Below, piece by piece: positions 6,579-12,331 of a stretch of 13,377 nucleotides of DNA. Source of the stretch: B1SED10-75 sp964636865 (lineage in GTDB: Bacteria; Bacillota; Dethiobacteria; DTU022; PWGO01); assembly GCA_964636865.1 (NCBI GenBank), contig CAZWVJ010000038.1, positions 1-13,377 of the forward strand. The letters run 5' to 3'. The notes beneath the pieces were generated by a model that saw nothing but the letters and a program-made list of their open reading frames with translations, had not been told where the DNA came from and did no database searches. A program made the position numbers and the translations under genes. Every line of letters begins with the position of its first letter. Position 1 is the stretch's first letter.

Positions 6579-8456
6579 TTATTGGTACATGGAGTTAATT
6601 AAGTCTTCATACTTGTTCATGACTACATTTCTTTTGACTTTCAAAGTAGGAGTAAGTTCGCCTTTTTCTACCGAAAGTGCCTCAGGTATTAATTTAAATC
6701 TTTTAACCTGCTCAAAATTGTTATAATTTTGGTTAATCTTGTCTATAATTTGCTGATACAATTCGTACACTTTTTCATGCTCCAAAAGTTTTGGATCTAT
6801 TTTGCAGATAATTTTATCTCCACTCTGTCCTTCAGTGAATTCGGTTTGTTTTTCGTCATAGGAAATTCCGTGTTTTTTAGCAAAATCTACCAGGTAATCA
6901 TAAGAGGGTTGAATCAAAGCGCTTATAAATTTTTGGTTATCACCAATAACCACTGCATCATCTATTAACCGGTCTTTTTTTAGTTCTTCTTCAAAGGGCA
7001 ACGGAGCAACATTTTTCCCGGTGGAAAGAACCAGAATATGTTTTTTGCGTTCTTTAAATACAAGATAGTCATCTTCGTCAAAATAACCTATATCACCGGT
7101 TTTTAACCAGCCATCTTCGGTAAATGCTTCTTTTGTTTCTTCCGGAAGCTTATAATAGCCATGCATTACATTATCACCCTTAATGAGGATTTCTCCGTCA
7201 TCTGCAATCATTTGCATGGTACCCGGCAAAGGAGGTCCCACAGTTCCCGGTTTAATACGGTGAGTGGGGTTCAAGTTTGAAGGAGCACTTACTTCGGTCA
7301 TGCCATATCCTTCGATAATTAGTATCCCGATTCCACTAAAGAAGTAGGCCAGATTCTTGGAAAGAGCGCTTCCCGAAGAACAGGTCCATTTCAGGTTATC
7401 AACTCCCATCCGGTTGCGTATTCTTTTAAATACCAACTTATCAGCCAGCTTTCGCCTTCTTTCCAGCTTTCTGGGGATGCGTTTTCCTTCTCCATGGTGA
7501 CGGCCTACCTCCCGAGCCACATCGGAAGCCCAGTAGAACAACTTTTTGCGAACAGGAGACCCTTCTTCCATTTGATCAATTATGCGATCGTAAACCCGCT
7601 CGAAAAGACGAGGCACCGAAACAAAAACATCCGGCTTTACCCGCGGTAAATCTTCGGCCAATTGCTGAGGATTGCTAAAACAGGAATTAGCACCTGCGTA
7701 TACGGCAGCAAAATAAACCAGTCGCATATAAACATGGGCCAATGGAAGAAAGTTGAGGCCAATATACCCTGGCTCAAAATTTACCAGTTGGGTAACTGAA
7801 GAAACATTAAATCTGAAGTTCCAATGAGAAATCATAGTGCCTTTAGGCACTCCGGTAGTCCCGCTGGTATAAACCAAACTGCAAAGATCATCAGGCTCCA
7901 CACTTTTCCATCTCTCTTCGTATTTTCCCGGATTCTCTTTTTCAAATTCCTTTCCACGTCTTTTTACTTCTTCCAAATGTAATATATCATCTTGTTCTTT
8001 GCCGGTAGCATCCAAAGTAACAATATATTTTAAAAGAGGGAGCTCATCTTTTACTTCTAATATTTTCTCCAGTTGCTCCAAATTTTCCACTATTACAATT
8101 TCGCTATCCGAGTTTTCAATAATATACTTGGCACTACTTGAATTCAAGGTAGGATAAATGGTAGCCGTAGCACCACCGGCGGTTAAAATGGCAAAATCAG
8201 CCAACACCCACTCGTAACGAGTATCTGCCAACAAGCTCACCTTATCACCCTTGTTAACTCCTAAACTCATTAATCCCTGGCTCATGTTTTTTACATCTTC
8301 TCCAAATTCTCGGTACGTCATCCTTTCAAACCCTTGCTCAGTGGGCTCTATTACGGCAGTTAGGTCAGAATATTTTTCCACAGCATCCCAAAACATTTTA
8401 TTAAGACTTTCTTTGGTTACGTCAACCAAAGGTTTCCCTTTAACAATGGTAGCCAT
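6579..8456 (-). CDS. Long-chain acyl-CoA synthetase (AMP-forming), paralogue A
   Basis: First of two tandem fatty-acid CoA ligases. The 625 residues show the P-loop YTSGTTGVPKG at 196-206, GYGMTE at 383-388, hinge TGDIG at 453-457 (D455 contacts ribose in the family), and KERKKHILVLSTGKNVAP at 468-485. The C-terminal PTLKVKR motif has K606 as the likely catalytic lysine. All the motifs needed for catalysis are present, so both paralogues should be active. The ATG at 8456 follows GGAGGTG five bases upstream. A strong terminator-like hairpin (8507-8586) precedes the gene. It either ends the upstream thiolase/DUF35 transcript or attenuates this one. A weak promoter, TTTACA (8504-8509)-N18-TACACT (8480-8485), sits between the hairpin and the gene. 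The main differences from paralogue B are in the N-terminal acyl-pocket half. Confidence 0.93.
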   Translation of the reverse strand: MATIVKGKPLVDVTKESLNKMFWDAVEKYSDLTAVIEPTEQGFERMTYREFGEDVKNMSQGLMSLGVNKGDKVSLLADTRYEWVLADFAILTAGGATATIYPTLNSSSAKYIIENSDSEIVIVENLEQLEKILEVKDELPLLKYIVTLDATGKEQDDILHLEEVKRRGKEFEKENPGKYEERWKSVEPDDLCSLVYTSGTTGVPKGTMISHWNFRFNVSSVTQLVNFEPGYIGLNFLPLAHVYMRLVYFAAVYAGANSCFSNPQQLAEDLPRVKPDVFVSVPRLFERVYDRIIDQMEEGSPVRKKLFYWASDVAREVGRHHGEGKRIPRKLERRRKLADKLVFKRIRNRMGVDNLKWTCSSGSALSKNLAYFFSGIGILIIEGYGMTEVSAPSNLNPTHRIKPGTVGPPLPGTMQMIADDGEILIKGDNVMHGYYKLPEETKEAFTEDGWLKTGDIGYFDEDDYLVFKERKKHILVLSTGKNVAPLPFEEELKKDRLIDDAVVIGDNQKFISALIQPSYDYLVDFAKKHGISYDEKQTEFTEGQSGDKIICKIDPKLLEHEKVYELYQQIIDKINQNYNNFEQVKRFKLIPEALSVEKGELTPTLKVKRNVVMNKYEDLINSMYQ

Positions 8457-8506
8457 GTTACACCTCCGATTGATAGATTAGTGTAAATATTTAGACATAT
8501 ATTTGT

Positions 8507-8586
8507 AAAAAAGAACCCGCCCAAAAGCAGTTTCGTTTGCTCCCATATTTAATTGTAAATAAAAAATTAACTGCTATTTGCCCGGG
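8507..8586 (-). terminator. Long-stem intrinsic terminator or attenuator
   Basis: On the minus strand the 5' arm CCCGGGCAAATAGCAGTT (8569-8586) pairs with AACTGCTTTTGGGCGGG (8516-8532) with two or three mismatches or bulges. A 36-base AT-rich loop, which can itself pair TTAATT with AATTAA, lies between them. The stem is followed at once by TTCTTTTTT (8507-8515). It lies about 310 bases after the last DUF35 gene and about 50 bases before the acyl-CoA synthetase ATG. It could end the thiolase/DUF35 operon or act as an attenuator in the synthetase leader. Confidence 0.7.
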
Positions 8587-8654
8587 TACTTTTGTAGTTT
8601 CTTTTCATTTTCCGCATCTGTACTATTTTTAATTTAACTTTAAGGTAACTATTC

Positions 8655-8859
8655 AGGCATATACTGCTGTGCCACAGGAAACAGTTTTATCGTCGCGACT
8701 CGGGCCTGAAATAAGACCCTTTGTTCTTTGCTGCGCTTCACTGACGCTCGAACCGCCCCTTTTGGTATTCGCTGGACTTCAGGAATGCTCCATCGTTCTA
8801 TCACAGACTTTTGCTACAATTCGAGTACCTCCAAACCACTCCTATGGCACAGCATGCCT
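8655..8859 (-). other. Possible structured RNA or MITE-like element with ~20-bp closing inverted repeat
   Basis: The ends of this 205-base stretch are complementary. TGCTGTGCCACAGGA (8665-8679) matches the reverse complement of 8840-8854 at 14 of 15 positions, and AGGCA/TGCCT (8655-8659 and 8855-8859) extends the match after a five-base insertion. Read as minus-strand RNA, the single mismatch becomes a G-U wobble. Inside, GGGUC/GGCCC (8702-8719) forms a hairpin with an 8-base loop, and TTTGG/CCAAA (8761-8765, 8831-8835) can enclose a further domain. Base composition is clearly richer in G and C than the flanking intergenic DNA. A 6-bp hairpin (8861-8880) adjoins it. No coding gene is credible. 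It lies upstream of a terminator and the ligase genes, so it could be a leader RNA, a small RNA, or a non-autonomous mobile element. No target-site duplication is obvious. Confidence 0.45.
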
Positions 8860-8894
8860 CAGCCAAATCTTATCTTGGCTTAAGTAGTTACATT

Positions 8895-9344
8895 TTAAGT
8901 ATCAACTGGTTGGAAATACTTGATGTCATAAAAGAATCCGGTGCGTTCGTCATTCCAGACGGCTTTTACTCTCATTCCAACTTTAATTTCTTCAAACTCC
9001 ACACCGCCAATCATGTGCATAAAGAATGTGTTAGCTCCGTCAAGAATAATGTAACCATAAGCATACGGTGGTGTAGCCGGTTGTCCCGGGTAAGGCAAAT
9101 TTACAATTGTTACTGCATCTAGAACACCTTCGTCACTGACAGGTATCATTTTATCTTCCAGAGGTGCCAAATGAATAGGACACATTGCCGGGGGAACCAT
9201 TACACTGCCACATTCTGTACATTTTGTCCCATAAAGTGTCTTCTCATTTTTCATACCTTCAAAAAACTTGGTGTTCATATCTCCAAATTTCCAGTTATAA
9301 GGCACATACCATGTATGCTGGACATTTTCAATTATTTCAGTCAT
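8895..9344 (-). CDS. DUF35 zinc-ribbon/OB-fold protein, second copy (atypical ligand set)
   Basis: 149-residue member of the DUF35 family, in which an N-terminal helix and rubredoxin-like zinc ribbon precede an OB fold. These proteins are small subunits of thiolase-superfamily complexes: archaeal thiolase/HMG-CoA synthase, BbsA of BbsAB, and the DUF35 part of ChsH2 bound to Ltp2. They help hold the CoA thioester. Residues 12-38 form the N-terminal helix region, starting with W-Y-V-P-Y. Zinc-ribbon positions are C42, C45, C55 and H58; the last is His where the neighbouring copy has Cys. The OB fold covers about 65-147. The ATG at 9344 has AAAGGAGGGG (9351-9360) just upstream, overlapping the stop of the preceding DUF35 gene, which ends 15 bases earlier. 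The probable partner is one of the two thiolase-like proteins encoded upstream. Confidence 0.88.
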   Translation of the reverse strand: MTEIIENVQHTWYVPYNWKFGDMNTKFFEGMKNEKTLYGTKCTECGSVMVPPAMCPIHLAPLEDKMIPVSDEGVLDAVTIVNLPYPGQPATPPYAYGYIILDGANTFFMHMIGGVEFEEIKVGMRVKAVWNDERTGFFYDIKYFQPVDT

Positions 9345-9359
9345 TTTTTACCCCTCCTT

Positions 9360-9869
9360 TCAGCTTATAACTTCAAAACTCTCAATATCCAAAATATGAC
9401 CGATTGTTTCTTCTTTGAATACAGCCTTTACCTGGCTGCCCACCGATAACTTATCCATGTCTTTACCCTTTACCAGGTGGACCATGGCAGTGTCTGCACC
9501 AGAAAATTGCACCATCACCATGGCATAGGGAACTTCCGGTGGCCATAATAAAGGATGTTCGCTAACATCGGCAGGACTGATTCGGCTGTTCAAATACTCT
9601 TCCGAGGGCTTTTCCCCGAAAAAGTTTTGCTCTACCTTGGTAAAAGATATAACTTTACCTTCATTTTTTACTTCAACTAAGTCACCTTCGCCCAGATCTA
9701 CATAACAATCAGGGCAAACATCTTGCGGGGGAACAAATACTTTTTTACAGGAAGGGCACTTGCCTCCCAAAATAGTATGCTCCTTCAACCCGCCCAGAAA
9801 CTTGCCGATTACAGGACCTGTAGTCCATTTGTATGGTACGGTAATATCCCATTCTAATACTCTAGACAT
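9360..9869 (-). CDS. DUF35 zinc-ribbon/OB-fold protein, first copy
   Basis: 169-residue DUF35 protein. The N-terminal VPYKWTTGPVIGKFLGGL (11-28) matches the docking helix region of its neighbour. A complete zinc ribbon follows with C38, C41, C52 and C55 (KCPSC and VCPDC), then an OB fold from about residue 63 to the end. It is about 20 residues longer than the second copy because of an insertion around 83-110 (EKPSEEYLNSRISPAD and on). The ATG at 9869 is preceded by AAGGAGGT (9878-9885), which overlaps the stop codon of the thiolase-like gene 14 bases upstream, so the two are probably translationally coupled and their products made together. It is likely an accessory subunit delivering or binding acyl-CoA for a thiolase-fold partner. 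It has no catalytic residues of its own. Confidence 0.9.
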   Translation of the reverse strand: MSRVLEWDITVPYKWTTGPVIGKFLGGLKEHTILGGKCPSCKKVFVPPQDVCPDCYVDLGEGDLVEVKNEGKVISFTKVEQNFFGEKPSEEYLNSRISPADVSEHPLLWPPEVPYAMVMVQFSGADTAMVHLVKGKDMDKLSVGSQVKAVFKEETIGHILDIESFEVIS

Positions 9870-9883
9870 ATCTCTACACCTCC

Positions 9884-11047
9884 TTAAGACTTATCGCTTC
9901 CTAAAATCATTACGGTATGGAACTGGATAGCTCCGCCCCAACCATGTCCTAGGGAAAGCTTTGCGCCGGGTACCTGGCGGTCACCGGCCCTACCCATTAC
10001 CTGCAATGCCGCCTCAGCTTTGCGGAACATAGCAGCAGCGCCAATGGAATTAGCACAAAGAACGCCACCGGAGGGATTAACAGGTAGTTCTCCGTCCATT
10101 TGAGTAGCTCCGCTCTCCAGTAAATTTCCTCCTTCTCCCCAATCACAGAAGTTCAACCCTTCATACCAGATTACTTCCTGAGGAGCAAATGCATCATAAA
10201 CTTCCGCCGTATCAAGTTCCTTGAAGGGATTTTTAATTCCTGCCCGCTCATAGGCTTTTTCTGCTGCCATTCTTAAGCCGATGGGCTTGGCCCAATCACG
10301 ATTAGGATAGTTAAGACCTTCGTTTGTAGAAGAAGCTCCCAATACCCACGCGATTTTATCTGCTATTTGTTCCGCCTTTTCTTCTTTTGCAAAAATCATG
10401 GCGCACACAGCATCGGAAGTGGGGCACATATCTGCCATCCGCAGCGGATCGCACAACATGGGAGTATTTTTAGCACCTTCCAGGGTATAATCCGGTATCC
10501 TCAATTGGGCATAAGGATTGTTCATAGCATTATTGCGGTTTTTTACCGCCACTTTCAAGCCAATCTCATTTGAATATCCGTATTTATTATAATACTTTGA
10601 GGCCTGAATTGCAGCCGCTGAAGGAGCTCCGGCAGCAAATTGCCTGCCCATGATGGGATCATAAACAGTGGACAAGCCAATCTGGGCAGAAGAAGTTTCA
10701 TTCAACTTGTTTCCCGAGATAGCCATTACTACATCAAATTTGCCGCTGGCCACCAAATAATATGCTCCTATAGCCGCTGAACCTCCAACAGTTCCTCCGG
10801 TATGAATCCGTATTACTGGTTTATCTGTAGCTCCAATAGCATCTCCACACCATTTTTCCGGGTGATTAACTCCTTCAAAATACTCCGGTGAATGCCCAAA
10901 TACAAATGCGTCTATATCTTTAGGCGATAACCCCGCATCTTCATAAGCACTTTTGGCACCCATCCGGTAAAGCGCCGGAATGCTCACATCCCAACGTGAT
11001 TTATTTTCAGTCATTCCAATTCCTACAACTCCTACTTTACTGGCCAT
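9884..11047 (-). CDS. Thiolase-superfamily protein A, Cys-less, possible acyl-CoA aldolase
   Basis: SCP-x/Ltp2-like member of the thiolase superfamily, 387 residues from ATG 11047. A GTG at 11053 would add two residues but abuts the ribosome site. In 389-residue numbering from that GTG, the nucleophile region reads RIHTGGTVGGSAA (82-94) with no Cys. The usual His of the D-A-F motif is Tyr (EVYDAFA, Y286). NPSGG (326-330) is followed by CANS in place of GHP, and the C terminus has SLGHGWGG instead of a Cys motif. The Claisen-thiolase catalytic set is therefore missing, while the fold motifs are intact. Ltp2 aldolases of steroid side-chain breakdown share the I-H-x-G-G block and a Tyr in the same place and need a DUF35 partner. 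The adjoining DUF35 gene fits that. Substrate unknown; classical thiolase activity is unlikely. Confidence 0.85.
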   Translation of the reverse strand: MASKVGVVGIGMTENKSRWDVSIPALYRMGAKSAYEDAGLSPKDIDAFVFGHSPEYFEGVNHPEKWCGDAIGATDKPVIRIHTGGTVGGSAAIGAYYLVASGKFDVVMAISGNKLNETSSAQIGLSTVYDPIMGRQFAAGAPSAAAIQASKYYNKYGYSNEIGLKVAVKNRNNAMNNPYAQLRIPDYTLEGAKNTPMLCDPLRMADMCPTSDAVCAMIFAKEEKAEQIADKIAWVLGASSTNEGLNYPNRDWAKPIGLRMAAEKAYERAGIKNPFKELDTAEVYDAFAPQEVIWYEGLNFCDWGEGGNLLESGATQMDGELPVNPSGGVLCANSIGAAAMFRKAEAALQVMGRAGDRQVPGAKLSLGHGWGGAIQFHTVMILGSDKS

Positions 11048-11053
11048 TTTCAC

Positions 11054-11061
11054 ACCTCCTT
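11054..11061 (-). promoter_or_regulatory. Ribosome binding site deciding the thiolase A start
   Basis: AAGGAGGT on the minus strand directly touches the GTG at 11053, leaving no spacer, but stands six bases from ATG 11047. The ATG two codons downstream is therefore the likely start, giving an N terminus of MASKVGVVGIG. Confidence 0.75.
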
Positions 11062-11072
11062 ATGGGAAATAT

Positions 11073-12215
11073 TTATACAGATAGAATACCAACCAGGTTA
11101 GACTGTAAGAACATCCCGTATGCAGCATGTACTAAAGCCTTGCCCTTATTCTGGGCTACCTGGTTATCACCGGCTCTGCCGGTTAACTGCAGATAACTTT
11201 CAATGACCCTTACCAATCCGGACACCATAAGCGGATTGGCACACATAGTTCCCCCGGATGGATTAACCGGGAATTTACCATTCATGTCAGTAACTCCATC
11301 TTTGGCTAATTTGATGCCTTCTCCTTCCTTGCACAATCCAAGGCTTTCGTAAAGCATCAATTCGTAGAAAGCATAACTTTCGGATACTTCAGCAAAATCG
11401 AATTCTTCCATGGGATTCTTGATTCCGAGTTCATTATAAGCTTTTTGAGCTGCCGTTTTACCCGAATTACACCTGGAGAGGTCACGATTTCCCGGATAGT
11501 AATTATCCTGAGAAAAGCCAAAACCTTCTATCCAGACAGGTTTGTTTTTAGCATTTTTGGCAAAATCCTCGTTGGATAAAATTATAGCAGCAGCTCCATC
11601 GGTTAGAGGAGCAGCTTCCATTTCCTTAATGGGAGAAGCCAGATAGGGAGAATTCATTACATCCTGGACACTTACTTCTTTGCGCAATTGAGTCCGCGGG
11701 TTCTTGCTTCCTGCTTTTCTGTTTTTCACAGCTACCTCAGCTACGTCTTCTTCAGAGAGACCAAAAGCATCATAATACCTGCGAGCTTGCAAAGCAGCAG
11801 CAGTATTAAGCTCTAGCCCCATAGGCCTCAAATAAAACGGATCACAGGCCATATTGGCATAAAATGCAGGACCCGCATCGGAAGGTTTACCGTGAGTTAC
11901 CAGCAAACAGTTATTCCATTCGCCGGTAAGCATCCGGTAAAATGCATACATCATTGCATAAGCACTATCTTCTTCTACTTTGCTTTCTTCCTTCATGTAT
12001 GCGCCCATATCATCAGCTGCAAAAGCACTGGATATGGAAATACCGTCGATGGTATCACAAGAAGCAGAAATGACACTTTCAATGTCATGGATGCTAACTT
12101 GAGCATCTTCTAATACATTAACTACTGCTTCGTTGATCAATTGGTTACGATTCTCATTGGGTCTTTCACCTTTAAATTCGGTCATATAGCTTCCTATAAT
12201 TCCTATCTTACTCAA
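11073..12215 (-). CDS. Thiolase-superfamily protein B, Cys-less, divergent
   Basis: Second SCP-x-like thiolase-fold protein, 380 residues from TTG 12215. An in-frame GTG at 12224 lies inside the ribosome site AGGAGGT, so TTG (giving a SKIGIIG start parallel to its neighbour's SKVGVVG) is preferred. In 383-residue numbering from that GTG, the nucleophile region reads KVEEDSAYAMMYAF (82-95), with acidic residues where Cys is expected. The His of the D-A-F motif is Ser (EVSESYA, 279-285). NPSGG (321-325) is followed by TMCANP instead of GHP. The C terminus (ALVHAAYGMFLQ) has no Cys. It is less like Ltp2 than protein A and may be a non-catalytic subunit. It lies 25 bases upstream of protein A and is followed by two DUF35 genes, suggesting a heteromeric complex. 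Database names would be acetyl-CoA acetyltransferase or lipid-transfer protein, but neither activity is supported by the residues. Confidence 0.83.
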   Translation of the reverse strand: MSKIGIIGSYMTEFKGERPNENRNQLINEAVVNVLEDAQVSIHDIESVISASCDTIDGISISSAFAADDMGAYMKEESKVEEDSAYAMMYAFYRMLTGEWNNCLLVTHGKPSDAGPAFYANMACDPFYLRPMGLELNTAAALQARRYYDAFGLSEEDVAEVAVKNRKAGSKNPRTQLRKEVSVQDVMNSPYLASPIKEMEAAPLTDGAAAIILSNEDFAKNAKNKPVWIEGFGFSQDNYYPGNRDLSRCNSGKTAAQKAYNELGIKNPMEEFDFAEVSESYAFYELMLYESLGLCKEGEGIKLAKDGVTDMNGKFPVNPSGGTMCANPLMVSGLVRVIESYLQLTGRAGDNQVAQNKGKALVHAAYGMFLQSNLVGILSV

Positions 12216-12222
12216 TATTTTC

Positions 12223-12229
12223 ACCTCCT
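12223..12229 (-). promoter_or_regulatory. Ribosome binding site deciding the thiolase B start
   Basis: AGGAGGT on the minus strand overlaps the GTG at 12224 itself, which cannot then be the start. The TTG at 12215 is seven bases downstream of the site. Confidence 0.65.
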
Positions 12230-12331
12230 CAAAGATTTACCTTATGTTTTTCTCCGGTGCACATAACAACTGGAATTATTTTTAATCTAACTTTTTTAAT
12301 CCCCCCCAACCAATAGGCTTTTTCTAGCCTT

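Noticed and set aside
8669..8887. 72-codon plus-strand ORF upstream of the ligase genes
   Set aside because: It lies almost wholly within the inverted-repeat element and has no ribosome site; base pairing explains the region better than coding.
9884..12215. Thiolase genes as pseudogenes because catalytic residues are missing
   Set aside because: Both frames are intact and full length with strong ribosome sites and conserved structural motifs, so loss of the Cys looks like functional change, not decay.
12315..12330. Terminator after the acyl-CoA dehydrogenase
   Set aside because: The AGGCT/AGCCT hairpin has only five pairs, and the T-rich side is on the plus strand; in the direction of transcription it runs into ATTGGTTGGGG, so it should not stop the transcript.
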